The notes under the pieces are model-generated. The model ran no database searches. It was not told where the DNA came from and saw only the letters and a list, made by a program, of their open reading frames with translations. The position numbers were made by a program, and so were the translations under genes. Shown piece after piece: positions 8,412-16,192 of a stretch of DNA of 64,000 nt. Every line of letters starts with the position of its first letter. Position 1 is the first letter of the stretch. The DNA comes from Flexivirga endophytica (GTDB lineage: Bacteria > Actinomycetota > Actinomycetes > Actinomycetales > Dermatophilaceae), in NCBI RefSeq assembly GCF_014640635.1, contig NZ_BMHI01000005.1, positions 62,001 through 126,000 on the forward strand, read 5' to 3'.

Positions 8412-8868
8412 CGTGGAGCCTGACTGGGAAGCCCTCACCGCCGAGGCGGTGGAGGCGACCCGTCACGCGTACGTGCCCTACAGCCACTTCCCGGTCGGCG
8501 TCGCGGGCCTGGTCGACGACGGCAGGGTGGTGTCCGGCTGCAACGTCGAGAACGCCGCGTATGGCGTCACCCTCTGCGCCGAGTGCGGCCTGGTGAGTGA
8601 CCTGGTCCGCAGCGGCGGAGGACGGCTGGTGGCCGTGTCGTGCGTCAACGGCCTCGGCGAGCCGCTGATGCCGTGCGGCCGCTGCCGGCAATTGCTGTGG
8701 GAGCACGGCGGCGCGGAGTGCCTGCTGCTGACCCCGCAGGGCGTGCTGCCGATGACCGAGGTATTGCCACAGGCGTTCGGCCCGCAGGACCTGCAGCACG
8801 TGGCCGAGTCCGCGCAGGGGTCGGCCGGCGAATCGGTCGACCGGTCAGCCGACGCTGCTGGGCAGTGA
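8404..8868 (+). CDS. cdd: cytidine deaminase
   Basis: The enzyme (about 154 residues) converts cytidine or deoxycytidine to uridine or deoxyuridine with release of ammonia. It is the short, tetrameric Zn type: CNVENAAYGVTLCAE supplies the first Zn-Cys and the catalytic Glu, and PCGRCRQ the other two cysteines. PYSHFPVGVAG is the N-terminal substrate loop. The start is uncertain: ATG 8395, GTG 8404 or GTG 8413 (AAGGG lies 8 nt before the last). All begin in or beside the end of permease 2, so the gene is the last of the nucleoside uptake operon. Its 3' end overlaps the convergent lipoprotein gene by 24 nt. Confidence 0.93.
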   Translation: MTDVEPDWEALTAEAVEATRHAYVPYSHFPVGVAGLVDDGRVVSGCNVENAAYGVTLCAECGLVSDLVRSGGGRLVAVSCVNGLGEPLMPCGRCRQLLWEHGGAECLLLTPQGVLPMTEVLPQAFGPQDLQHVAESAQGSAGESVDRSADAAGQ

Positions 8869-9300
8869 GGCGCCCTTGCCACCGGCGAGGCAGTTGGTGG
8901 TGACCTTGGTCAGCTTGCCGGCGTCCAGCGGGTTGAGCTTGCCCACCTTGCCGTTCTTCAGTGCCCGCAGGGTGGAGTCCGAGAACTGCGTGTAGCCCTT
9001 GTCGGCGACGCAGCCGGCGACATCGTTGACCAGTGAGCGCGGCACGCCCTTGCCGACGAAGTAGTCCGTCATACCGGCGGCGACCTGCGCCTTGCTGGGC
9101 TTGCCTTCCTCACCTGCGGACGTGCCACCGGTGGCGGAGGAGTCGCCGGAGCCGGGCACCTTGCTCGAGGACGACGCTGCGGGCGTGGAGCTGTCCACCT
9201 TGTCGGGCTTGCTCGAGCTCGAACTGCAGGCGGCCAGGCTGAGCGGCAAGGCGAGCAGCACGGCCGCGGCGGCGGCCCGCTGGGTGGGAAGCGAACGCAT
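8845..9300 (-). CDS. small secreted lipoprotein, paralogue of the 9399-9758 gene
   Basis: A 151-residue protein of unknown function. The signal peptide ends in LSLAAC (lipobox), then a long Ser/Ala/Gly-rich linker (about 26-75). The compact C-terminal domain of about 75 residues has one Cys in AGCVADKGY and one in TTNCLAG, possibly a disulfide. Sequence and Cys spacing align with the neighbouring lipoprotein (KPSKAQVAAG against KPAKADVKAG; GCVADKGY against DCIVDESY), so the pair arose by tandem duplication. AGAGGA lies upstream of the ATG. Its last 24 nt overlap the end of cdd on the other strand. Confidence 0.75.
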   Translation of the reverse strand: MRSLPTQRAAAAAVLLALPLSLAACSSSSSKPDKVDSSTPAASSSSKVPGSGDSSATGGTSAGEEGKPSKAQVAAGMTDYFVGKGVPRSLVNDVAGCVADKGYTQFSDSTLRALKNGKVGKLNPLDAGKLTKVTTNCLAGGKGASLPSSVG

Positions 9301-9343
9301 GGTGTCCTCTCCGGAGGGTCGAATGTTTGGACTGGGACGCAGC

Positions 9344-9378
9344 AACGCCCCGGTCGGTTGCACACCGACCGGGGCGTT
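9344..9378 (-). terminator. hairpin terminator between the two lipoprotein genes
   Basis: AACGCCCCGGTCGGT pairs over 15 bp without mismatch to ACCGACCGGGGCGTT around a TGCAC loop. It lies just past the stop of the upstream (minus-strand) lipoprotein and before the start region of the second, so it ends or attenuates transcription between the paralogues. A U-run is weak in either direction. Confidence 0.75.
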
Positions 9379-9398
9379 CTGCGCAGCTGCCCGAAGGC

Positions 9399-9758
9399 TC
9401 AGCCGACGCTCTTGAAGTCGTCGGCCAGCTTGGTCTGGCAGGTCTTGCTGGCCTTGTCCATCGTGTCCTTGTCCTCGGACTTGACCTTGGTGTCCTTGGT
9501 GACGTTGCCGTCCTTGAGCTTGTTGAGCGTGTCCGCACTGACATCGTCATACGACTCGTCGACGATGCAATCGGCCATCTTCTTGTAGAGCGAGTCCGGG
9601 ACCTTCGCGCCGGACGCGCCCATGTTCTTCTTCACGGCCTTGATGTAACCGGCCTTGACGTCGGCCTTGGCCGGCTTGCTGTCGCTGCCGCAGGCACCCA
9701 GCGCCATCGGCATGGAGATGAGCAGCGCCGCAGCGGCGGTACGGGTAGCAATCTTCAT
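9399..9758 (-). CDS. small secreted lipoprotein, paralogue of the 8845-9300 gene
   Basis: A 119-residue Lys/Asp-rich lipoprotein of unknown function. The signal peptide has the lipobox ALGAC; the mature part starts SDSKPAKADVKAG and holds two cysteines (ADCIVDESY, SKTCQTK) placed as in the neighbouring paralogue. It lacks that paralogue's long Ser-rich linker. The ATG at 9758 follows an AGGGAGGAACACC ribosome binding site on the minus strand. Both genes lie inside the nucleoside cluster, divergent from deoA, but nothing in the sequence ties them to nucleosides. Confidence 0.75.
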   Translation of the reverse strand: MKIATRTAAAALLISMPMALGACGSDSKPAKADVKAGYIKAVKKNMGASGAKVPDSLYKKMADCIVDESYDDVSADTLNKLKDGNVTKDTKVKSEDKDTMDKASKTCQTKLADDFKSVG

Positions 9759-9923
9759 GGTGTTCCTCCCTGTGGGGTCGAGGTGTGGATTCGTCGTCAC
9801 CGGAGCACTGACGCGCCGGCGGGGTGGACGGTTCCCTGAATTTCCACACCGGGCAACAGGACACTTTGCCGCATCTGCGGGTCGCCGCGCACATCGGTCC
9901 GGGCACTGGGAGAATCGGACACC

Positions 9924-11270
9924 ATGAGCCACACCCCACAAAGTTCTCCGCTCGTTCCTCGCTCCGATACTTCGTGGGGGCCCCGAAAGAACGAGCCATT
10001 CGACGCCGTCGACGTCATAGCGACCAAGAGGGACAAGCGGACCCTCGACAAAGCGGCGATCGACTGGGTGATCGACGCCTACACCCGGGGTGTCGTCGCG
10101 GACGAGCAGATGTCCGCGCTCGCCATGGCGATCTTCCTCAACGGGATGAGCCGCGAGGAGATCGCGCACTGGACTGCCGCGATGATCGCCTCGGGGGAGC
10201 GGCTCGACTTCGGCTCGCTGTCCCGGCCGACCTCCGACAAGCACTCCACCGGCGGCGTCGGCGACAAGATCACGCTGCCGCTCGCTCCGCTCGTCGCCGT
10301 GTATGGCGTGGCGGTGCCGCAGCTGTCCGGTCGTGGCCTCGGGCACACCGGCGGCACCCTGGACAAGCTGGAGTCGATCCCGGGCTGGCAGGCGTCGCTG
10401 TCGAACGACGCGATGTTGCGTCAGCTGGACGAGATCGGTGCGGTGATCTGCGCGGCGGGAGCCGGCCTGGCGCCCGCCGACAAGAAGCTCTACGCGCTGC
10501 GTGACGTGACCAGCACGGTCGAGGCAATACCGCTGATCGCCAGCTCGATCATGAGCAAGAAGATCGCCGAGGGGACCGGTTCGCTCGTGCTGGACGTCAA
10601 GGTGGGCAGCGGCGCGTTCATGAAGAGCGTCGAGCAGGCGCGCGAACTCGCCCGCACCATGGTCGATCTCGGCACGGACGCCGGAGTGCAGACCGTCGCT
10701 TTGCTCACCGACATGTCGACGCCGCTCGGCCTGACGGCCGGCAACGCGCTGGAGGTGCAGGAGTCGGTTGACGTGCTGGCCGGTGGCGGACCGGCCGACG
10801 TGGTCGAGCTGACCATCGCGCTCGCACGCGAAATGCTCACTGCCGCGGGCAAGTCCGACGTCGACCCGGCCGAGGCGTTACGTGACGGCCGGGCGATGGA
10901 CGTATGGCGCAAGATGATCTCCGCGCAGGGTGGTGACCCGGGTGCGACGCTCCCGGTTGCGACCGATACCGAGGTCATCGCGGCCGACAGCAGCGGCGTG
11001 CTGCAACGGCTGGACGCGCTCGCGGTGGGTGTCGCCGCGTGGCGGTTGGGCGCCGGCCGGGCCCGTAAGGAGGACCCGGTGCAGCCCGGGGCCGGTGTCG
11101 TCATACACGCCAAGCCGGGGGACCGAGTCACCGCCGGGCAGCCGCTGCTCACCCTGCACACCGACACACCCGACCGGTTCTCTCGGGCGAGCGAGGCGTT
11201 GCAGGGAGCGTGGTCGATCGGCGAATCCGCGCTGGACACAACTCCTTTGGTGATCGATCGGATCGCGTAG
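9924..11270 (+). CDS. deoA: thymidine (pyrimidine-nucleoside) phosphorylase
   Basis: A 448-residue cytosolic enzyme that splits thymidine or deoxyuridine with phosphate to base plus 2-deoxyribose 1-phosphate. The family pattern is clear: FDAVDVIATKRD, SDKHSTGGVGDK (phosphate/nucleoside loop, about 108-119), SGRGLGHTGGTLDKLE, and KVGSGAFMK, where the phosphate-binding loop sits. The conserved protein begins at FDAVDVI, so the first 25 residues are extra. They are encoded by a palindromic repeat also found at 12772-12880. An alternative start downstream of the repeat is not obvious, since no ATG or GTG with a good ribosome binding site lies between the repeat and FDAVDV. The gene is divergent from the lipoproteins and followed by cupin and add. 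Confidence 0.95.
   Translation: MSHTPQSSPLVPRSDTSWGPRKNEPFDAVDVIATKRDKRTLDKAAIDWVIDAYTRGVVADEQMSALAMAIFLNGMSREEIAHWTAAMIASGERLDFGSLSRPTSDKHSTGGVGDKITLPLAPLVAVYGVAVPQLSGRGLGHTGGTLDKLESIPGWQASLSNDAMLRQLDEIGAVICAAGAGLAPADKKLYALRDVTSTVEAIPLIASSIMSKKIAEGTGSLVLDVKVGSGAFMKSVEQARELARTMVDLGTDAGVQTVALLTDMSTPLGLTAGNALEVQESVDVLAGGGPADVVELTIALAREMLTAAGKSDVDPAEALRDGRAMDVWRKMISAQGGDPGATLPVATDTEVIAADSSGVLQRLDALAVGVAAWRLGAGRARKEDPVQPGAGVVIHAKPGDRVTAGQPLLTLHTDTPDRFSRASEALQGAWSIGESALDTTPLVIDRIA
9934..9984. repeat. CCCCACGAAGT-type palindromic repeat inside the deoA 5' coding end
   Basis: The segment from CCCCACAAAGTTCTCCGCTC to CTTCGTGGGGGCCCC forms an imperfect stem (CCCCACAAAGT/ACTTCGTGGGG). It closely matches copies at 12772-12880 after the add gene (CCCCACGAAGTTCTCCGCTC and CTCCGATACTTCGCGGGGCCCC). 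It is read in frame as residues 4-20 of thymidine phosphorylase. Confidence 0.8.
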
Positions 11271-11273
11271 CAA

Positions 11274-11320
11274 GGTGGCCGAGTAGCGGGGAGCGCAGCA
11301 GAGAAGCGTATCGAGGTCCC
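11274..11320. repeat. REP-like element (CGAGTAGC...GTATCGAGGTC family)
   Basis: GGTGGCCGAGTAGC...AGCGTATCGAGGTCCC, between deoA and the cupin gene. It belongs to the same family as the copies at 42495-42620 and 57984-58054, whose shared words are GTCGAGTAG and GTATCGAGAC. The arms are partly complementary and could fold in RNA. Confidence 0.7.
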
Positions 11321-11345
11321 GCACACCACCTGCGTATGCACTCAC

Positions 11346-11351
11346 TAGAGT
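11346..11351 (+). promoter_or_regulatory. -10 element TAGAGT for a leaderless cupin mRNA
   Basis: TAGAGT ends 6 nt before the ATG at 11358 with no Shine-Dalgarno sequence between. Position and sequence fit a leaderless promoter. It would drive cupin and add separately from deoA. Confidence 0.5.
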
Positions 11352-11357
11352 GTCGGA

Positions 11358-11714
11358 ATGGTTGATCATTACGTAGATCCGGTGCGGATCCCGGTGCCCG
11401 GCGGCAAGATCATCGACGAGCACATCGGCGCCGCGAGCACTGGTGAGTCGAAGTTGAGCGTTGCGCACATGCGGGCGCCCGCCGAGTGGTCGGAGCCTTT
11501 CCAGACGCCCGAGTTCGACGAGTTCACGATCGTGCTGAGCGGCACCGTGATCGTGGAGCACGGCGACGGGGAGACCACCGAGGTGACCGCCGGCCAGTCG
11601 GTGAAAACCACTGCCGGAGAACGCATTCGATACTCCACCGGACCGGACGGCGCCGACTACATCGCGGTCTGCCTGCCGGCGTTCACCCCCGAGACGGTCA
11701 ACCGCGATGAGTGA
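11358..11714 (+). CDS. cupin-domain protein, EutQ-like small barrel
   Basis: A 118-residue single-domain cupin of unknown substrate. Motif 1 is replaced by [17 protein letters not shown] (about 54-70), and motif 2 corresponds to [15 protein letters not shown] (about 76-90). The usual metal-binding histidines of canonical cupins are mostly missing, so it may bind a small molecule without metal. It starts from an apparently leaderless ATG, and its last 8 nt overlap the adenosine deaminase start, which suggests the two are made together. No reaction can be assigned. Confidence 0.8.
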   Translation: MVDHYVDPVRIPVPGGKIIDEHIGAASTGESKLSVAHMRAPAEWSEPFQTPEFDEFTIVLSGTVIVEHGDGETTEVTAGQSVKTTAGERIRYSTGPDGADYIAVCLPAFTPETVNRDE

Positions 11715-12771
11715 CAGCCAGATCCGCCCCGAGATCCGGGCGCTGCCCAAGGCCCTGTTGCACGACCACCTCGACGGTGGCCTGCGACCGGCGACCATCG
11801 TGGAGCTCGCGCAGGAGAGCGGGTATGACGCGCTTCCCGCGGATGACGCCGAGTCGCTCGGCCGGTGGTTCCGGGAGGCCGCGGACTCCGGCTCGCTCGA
11901 GCGCTACCTGGAGACGTTCGAGCACTCGGTCGCGGTGATGCAGACCGCGGACCAGCTGCGGCGGGTCGCCTCCGAGTGCGCGCAGGACCTGGCCGCCGAC
12001 GGTGTCGTCTACGCCGAGGTGCGTTACGCACCGGAGCAACACCTCGAGGGCGGGCTGACCCTCGAGGAGGTCGTCGAGGCCGTCAACGCAGGGTTCCGTG
12101 AGGGCGAGCAGGTCAGTGGCGACCGCATCGTCGTGCGCGCCCTGCTGACCGCGATGCGGCATGCCGCGAAGTCGACCGAGATCGCCCAGCTCGCGGTCCG
12201 TTACCGCGGCGAGGGGGTCGCCGGATTCGACATCGCCGGCGCCGAGGCGGGCTTCCCGCCCACGCGGCACCTCGACGCGTTCGAATACCTGCAGCGCGAG
12301 AACGCCCACTTCACCATCCACGCCGGAGAGGCCTTCGGTCTGCCGAGCATCTGGGAGGCGATCCAGTGGTGCGGCGCGGAACGGCTCGGCCACGGTGTGC
12401 GGATCGTCGACGACATCGGTGAGTTCGGGAAGCCGGACGAGAAGCTCGGCCTGCTTGCGGCATACGTGCGCGATCGCCGGATCCCGCTGGAGATGTGCCC
12501 GTCGTCCAATCTGCAGACGGGAGCGGCGGAATCGATCGCCGACCACCCGATCACCCGCCTGAAGGACCTGCGCTTCCGAGTGACGGTCAACACCGACAAC
12601 AGGCTGATGAGCGGCACCTCGATGTCGCGCGAGATGCAGCTGCTGGTCGACGAGGCGGGCTGGACCGTCGACGACCTGCGCTGGGTCACGATCAACGCGA
12701 TGAAGTCGGCGTTCCTGCCCTTCGACGAGCGCCTGGCGATCATCGACGACATCATCAAGCCGGGATATTGA
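11707..12771 (+). CDS. add: adenosine deaminase
   Basis: A 354-residue Zn enzyme that converts adenosine or deoxyadenosine to inosine or deoxyinosine. Catalytic landmarks in order: LLHDHLDGG (first Zn ligands, about 18-26), TIHAGEAFG (Zn His and catalytic Glu, about 202-210), ERLGHGVRI (about 229), CPSSN (about 264) and [12 protein letters not shown] (Zn Asp, about 295-306). All residues expected of the family are present. The product inosine is the substrate of the purine nucleoside phosphorylase encoded at 26695-27546. The ATG overlaps the cupin stop by 8 nt. Palindromic repeats follow the stop directly and separate it from the convergent RDD gene. Confidence 0.95.
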   Translation: MSDSQIRPEIRALPKALLHDHLDGGLRPATIVELAQESGYDALPADDAESLGRWFREAADSGSLERYLETFEHSVAVMQTADQLRRVASECAQDLAADGVVYAEVRYAPEQHLEGGLTLEEVVEAVNAGFREGEQVSGDRIVVRALLTAMRHAAKSTEIAQLAVRYRGEGVAGFDIAGAEAGFPPTRHLDAFEYLQRENAHFTIHAGEAFGLPSIWEAIQWCGAERLGHGVRIVDDIGEFGKPDEKLGLLAAYVRDRRIPLEMCPSSNLQTGAAESIADHPITRLKDLRFRVTVNTDNRLMSGTSMSREMQLLVDEAGWTVDDLRWVTINAMKSAFLPFDERLAIIDDIIKPGY

Positions 12772-12880
12772 CCCCACGAAGTTCTCCGCTCCTTGCACCC
12801 ACGAAGTTTCTCCCCCGCTTCGCTCCTCCGAATACTTCGCGAGGACCCCGCAACGTCGCTCCGATACTTCGCGGGGCCCC
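12772..12880. repeat. cluster of CCCCACGAAGT-type palindromic repeats
   Basis: CCCCACGAAGTTCTCCGCTC starts immediately after the add stop. CCCACGAAGTTTCTCC and two right arms (CCGAATACTTCGCGAGGACCCC, CTCCGATACTTCGCGGGG) follow within 110 bp. Left and right arms are complementary, so several nested hairpins can form. They lie between convergent genes and may act as a bidirectional terminator. A further copy is inside the deoA coding start (9934-9984). Confidence 0.8.
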
Positions 12881-12889
12881 GATCGAGGA

Positions 12890-13744
12890 TCAGTCGTGCC
12901 AAAAGGATTGGCGCAGTGGATCCGGGGGCAGGAGCCGCGAGCGGGTGGCCTGCTCACGTCGCAGCCGGTCCGCCTCGCGATCACTGCGTGCGGTGAGCAC
13001 TGCCGACAGCACGTCCTCGGGATGCGTGTGCGCCGGCGGTGGCGGCGACACCAGCGGCATCAGTTGCTGCATCAGGTTGTCGGTCAAAGCGCTGCGCGCC
13101 GCCGGTGTCAACGATGTGCGGCGGATCAGGAACTGCCGGATGGCCAGCGCCAGCCCGTCGGGCAGCGGCGCCAGGTCGGCCCCGACGACCCAGGCCCGCA
13201 GGTATGGCGGTGGCGGTGGCGGCGGGCTGAGCTTCAGACCGGTCTGCTCGCGGACGACGTAGGTCCCGGCGGCGAAGTCACCCAGCCGCTTGCCACGAGA
13301 GTTGCTCACCGAGGCGATGACCGCCGGGACGGCACTGAGCAGCGGCAGCTCGATCACACCGACCAGGCCACGCACGAAGGCGTGTCGGAAGACGATCGGT
13401 CCGCCGTCGTCGCGCACCACGCGCAGCTTGACGACCAGTTTGCCGAGCGACCGGCCGCGGCTCATCGTCTCGACGGTCACCGGCACCGCGAGGAAGCACA
13501 CGATCACGCTCAGCAGCATGAGCGTGCTGAACGTGGCGTCGCTGCTGCCGGCCGACCCGAACGACACGACGAAGACCAGCCCGACCAGCGACAGGATGTA
13601 GACCACCCAGTCGATCAGCGAGGCGACCATCCGGGTCGGTAACGGCGCCGACGGCACGTCGATGAGCACGGCCTCGCCGGTGATCATCAGGTCGCTGTCC
13701 GCACCGCGCAGGCGACGCGGTTGCGTGCTGACTGCGTCGGGCAT
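12890..13744 (-). CDS. RDD-family membrane protein
   Basis: A 284-residue membrane protein. The RDD domain spans about 30-170: PLPTRMVASLIDWVVYI (the Arg/Asp signature), a second hydrophobic pair SDATFSTLMLLSVIVCFLAV, and RGRSLGKLVVKLRVV before the last membrane segment. A cytoplasmic C-terminal part of about 100 residues is Pro-rich (PPPPPPP) and then highly charged. It heads a known actinobacterial cluster (RDD, SpoIIM, DUF58, MoxR, DUF4129) and is divergent from SpoIIM across only 23 bp. Molecular role unknown; RDD proteins have been linked to transport and stress. Confidence 0.88.
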   Translation of the reverse strand: MPDAVSTQPRRLRGADSDLMITGEAVLIDVPSAPLPTRMVASLIDWVVYILSLVGLVFVVSFGSAGSSDATFSTLMLLSVIVCFLAVPVTVETMSRGRSLGKLVVKLRVVRDDGGPIVFRHAFVRGLVGVIELPLLSAVPAVIASVSNSRGKRLGDFAAGTYVVREQTGLKLSPPPPPPPYLRAWVVGADLAPLPDGLALAIRQFLIRRTSLTPAARSALTDNLMQQLMPLVSPPPPAHTHPEDVLSAVLTARSDREADRLRREQATRSRLLPPDPLRQSFWHD

Positions 13745-13750
13745 ACGGCG

Positions 13751-13767
13751 AGCATATAGTCGCTGGC
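13751..13767. promoter_or_regulatory. shared A/T core between divergent RDD and SpoIIM genes
   Basis: Only 23 bp separate the two starts. CATATAGTC contains TATAGT (13755-13760), which ends 7 nt before the SpoIIM GTG, a leaderless -10 position. On the other strand the same core reads ACTATATG and lies about 9 nt before the RDD ATG. Both promoters would have to share or overlap this core, coupling the two genes. Confidence 0.5.
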
Positions 13768-14763
13768 GTGGACCTCGACGCGTTCGTCACGGCGCACTAC
13801 CCCGAATGGGAGCAGTTGCGTGCGCTGAGTGGCCGGCGCACCCTCAGCGGTGCCGAGGCCGACGAACTGCTCGACCTCTACCAGCGGGCGGCGACGCACC
13901 TGTCGCTCGTCCGGTCGGCCGCGCCGGACCCGACGGTGGTGCAGTACCTGTCCACGGTGCTGGCCAAGGCACGGACCGCGTCGCTGCGGCGGCGCACGAT
14001 GACCTGGTCGCGGCTGGGCGACTTCGCGGTGCGTGACCTGCCGGCGGTGCTCTATCGGACCCGGCGGTGGTGGATCTGCACCGCGCTGGCCAACGTGGTC
14101 GTCGCTGTGGTGCTGGGCGTCTGGGTCGCGCGCAACCCGGCGGTGCAGACGTCGTTCATCTCACCCGAGGCCGCGCAGCAACTGGTCAACCACGACTTCC
14201 GGCACTACTACTCCGAGTATGGCGGCGCCGACTTCGCGGCGCGGGTGTGGACCAACAACGCCTGGGTCGCAGCCGTCTGCATCGCGTTCGGAGTGCTGGG
14301 ATTCCCGATCGTCTGGATGCTCTGGAACAACGTGCTCAATGTCGGCGTGCAGGGCGGGATCATGGTGTCCTACGGCCACGGCGGCGACTTCTTCGGGCTG
14401 ATCCTGCCGCATGGGATCCTCGAACTGACAGCGGTTTTCGTCGCTGCCGGCTGTGGTCTGCGGCTCTTCTGGTCGTGGGTCGAACCCGGGGCGCGCAGCC
14501 GTGCCGACGCGATGGCGCACGAGGGCCGCTCGATCGTCGTGGTCGCCCTCGGACTGATCGGAGTGCTCCTGGTCAGTGGGGCGATCGAGGCGTTCGTGAC
14601 GCCGTCGTCGCTGCCGACCTGGGCACGGATCGGCATCGGTGTGCTGGCCGAGATCGCGTTCCTGGCCTACGTTTTCGTGCTCGGCAGGCGCGCGGTCGCG
14701 GCGGGGTTCACGGGTGATCTGCGCGACGCCGATCAGAGCGCGACCCGTCCGGTCAGTGCCTGA
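13768..14763 (+). CDS. stage II sporulation protein M (SpoIIM/DUF95) family membrane protein
   Basis: A 331-residue integral membrane protein. A helical N-terminal region (1-90) with LSGAEADELLDLYQRAATHL precedes a first membrane segment near 110-130. Then come FISPEAAQQLVNHDFRHYYSE and several membrane helices with the conserved stretch FGVLGFPIVWMLWNNVLNVG and HGILELTAVFVA. In non-sporulating actinobacteria this family is part of the RDD/DUF58/MoxR cluster and its role is unknown. The start is a GTG placed 7 nt after a -10 element. A 2+2 inverted repeat follows the stop. Confidence 0.9.
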   Translation: MDLDAFVTAHYPEWEQLRALSGRRTLSGAEADELLDLYQRAATHLSLVRSAAPDPTVVQYLSTVLAKARTASLRRRTMTWSRLGDFAVRDLPAVLYRTRRWWICTALANVVVAVVLGVWVARNPAVQTSFISPEAAQQLVNHDFRHYYSEYGGADFAARVWTNNAWVAAVCIAFGVLGFPIVWMLWNNVLNVGVQGGIMVSYGHGGDFFGLILPHGILELTAVFVAAGCGLRLFWSWVEPGARSRADAMAHEGRSIVVVALGLIGVLLVSGAIEAFVTPSSLPTWARIGIGVLAEIAFLAYVFVLGRRAVAAGFTGDLRDADQSATRPVSA

Positions 14764-14780
14764 TCTCGGTCCCCTTCCGC

Positions 14781-14871
14781 CGACAGGACACCCGTTCATC
14801 GATAGGACACCCGAAATCGGCAGTTTGAGCCGCAATCGCCTGTCCTCTCGGTGTGTTGCCTGTCCTCTCGG
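14781..14871. repeat. 2+2 inverted short-phrase repeat (GATAGGACACCC arms)
   Basis: Direct copies CGACAGGACACCCG (14781-14794) and CGATAGGACACCCG (14800-14813) are followed by GAAATCGGCAGTTTGAGCCG. Two inverted copies of CCTGTCCTCTCGG follow (14839-14851, 14859-14871). Period is 19-20 bp on each side. It lies between the convergent SpoIIM and DUF58 genes and could fold as a bidirectional terminator. It has the same architecture as 606-692 and a related spacer. Confidence 0.85.
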
Positions 14872-14886
14872 CGGAGATGGCTGCTG

Positions 14887-16182
14887 CTAGAGCAGGCCGC
14901 GGCTCTTCAGCAGGAGGTAGTGGTCGACGAGCGCCACGGGGAGCGCGTCCGGCTCCTCGTCCAGCACCGTCACGCCGAGGCGTTCCAGCGCGATGCGCGT
15001 GTCGTTCCGCAACAGCTCGGTGCGTTCGGCCGCACTGGCGTCATACGCCTGCTCGGTGGAGTCCCGGCGGCCCGCCATCGCTCGGACACCCGGGTCGGCC
15101 ACCGAGGCGATCACGACGCGATGCCGTAGCGCGATGTTCGCGACGACCGGCAGCAGGCCCTCTTGTATGGCGGCCGGTTCGAGCGGCGTGACCAGCACGA
15201 GCAACGAGCGTTGCTTCGGCAGGGCACTTCCGGCGCCGAGCAGGGTACGCCAGTTCGCTTCCACCAGAGCGGGTTCGACCGTGGCCATCGCGTTGATGAC
15301 GGTGTGCAGCAGCTCGGCGCGATCGCTGACGCCGGCGACCCGGCTGCGGACCGTGCGGTCGCCGGCCAGGAAGCTGACGCGGTCGCCGGCGCGTGACGCG
15401 AGCGCGGTCAGCAGCAACGTCGCGTCCATGCCGACGTCCAGGCGAGTGCTGTCGCCGATCCGCCCGGCGGACGTGCGGGAGGTGTCGAGCACGATCACGA
15501 CCCGGCGGTCACGCTCGGGTTGCCACGTGCGCACGACAGGGTGCTGGCGACGCGCGGTGGCCCGCCAATCGATGCTGCGCACGTCGTCACCGTCGACGTA
15601 GTCCCGCAGCGAGTCGAATTCGGTGCCCTGGCCACGTGTTCGGACGGCCGAGCGGCCGTCGATCTGGCGCAGCTGTGCGAGCCGGCTGGGCAGGTGCCGA
15701 CGCGAGGGGAAGGCAGGCAGGGCACGGACGGCTCCGGGAACCTCGACCGACCGCTGTCGCATGGCGAGTCCGAGCGGCCCGGAGGTGCGCGTCGTGAGCC
15801 GGTCGGCCCGCCGGTCGCCGCGCCGGGTCGGGGTCAACTCGACCACGAGTCGGGTCTGCTCACCGGCTGCCAGGCGGACCGGCATACGCTCGCCGCGTGC
15901 ACCGGCCGACGGCTGCCAGGCGTCCCGGACCGCGCCGCGCAGCTCGCGCGATCCGGTGTTGCGCAGGGTCAAGGTGCTGGCCGAGCTGTCGCCGAGCCGC
16001 ACCGGCCGCACCGGAAGTCGTTGTGCCGCAAGAGAAGTCGTCGCGGGCGCCAAACAGAGGTCGATGCCCACCAGAGCGGCGACGACGACGAGCCACCACA
16101 ACACCGTCGAGACGTCCGGGTGCACCAGGACGACGACGATGCCGAGCGCGGCGAGCAGGGCGGTCCGCCCGGTCAGCATCAT
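14887..16182 (-). CDS. DUF58-domain membrane protein
   Basis: A 431-residue protein. Two hydrophobic segments (about 8-40) anchor it; a beta-rich extracytoplasmic-type stretch follows, then the DUF58 signature EFDSLRDYVDGDDVRSIDWR (about 205-224). A VWA-like fold follows, with VVIVLDTSRTSAGR in place of a canonical MIDAS DxSxS. The MoxR ATPase gene lies just upstream, and DUF58/MoxR pairs are widely conserved; the ATPase is thought to act as a chaperone for the VWA-like partner. The two genes are separated by 10 nt and are surely one transcript. Confidence 0.9.
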   Translation of the reverse strand: MMLTGRTALLAALGIVVVLVHPDVSTVLWWLVVVAALVGIDLCLAPATTSLAAQRLPVRPVRLGDSSASTLTLRNTGSRELRGAVRDAWQPSAGARGERMPVRLAAGEQTRLVVELTPTRRGDRRADRLTTRTSGPLGLAMRQRSVEVPGAVRALPAFPSRRHLPSRLAQLRQIDGRSAVRTRGQGTEFDSLRDYVDGDDVRSIDWRATARRQHPVVRTWQPERDRRVVIVLDTSRTSAGRIGDSTRLDVGMDATLLLTALASRAGDRVSFLAGDRTVRSRVAGVSDRAELLHTVINAMATVEPALVEANWRTLLGAGSALPKQRSLLVLVTPLEPAAIQEGLLPVVANIALRHRVVIASVADPGVRAMAGRRDSTEQAYDASAAERTELLRNDTRIALERLGVTVLDEEPDALPVALVDHYLLLKSRGLL

Positions 16183-16192
16183 GACCGGTCAC

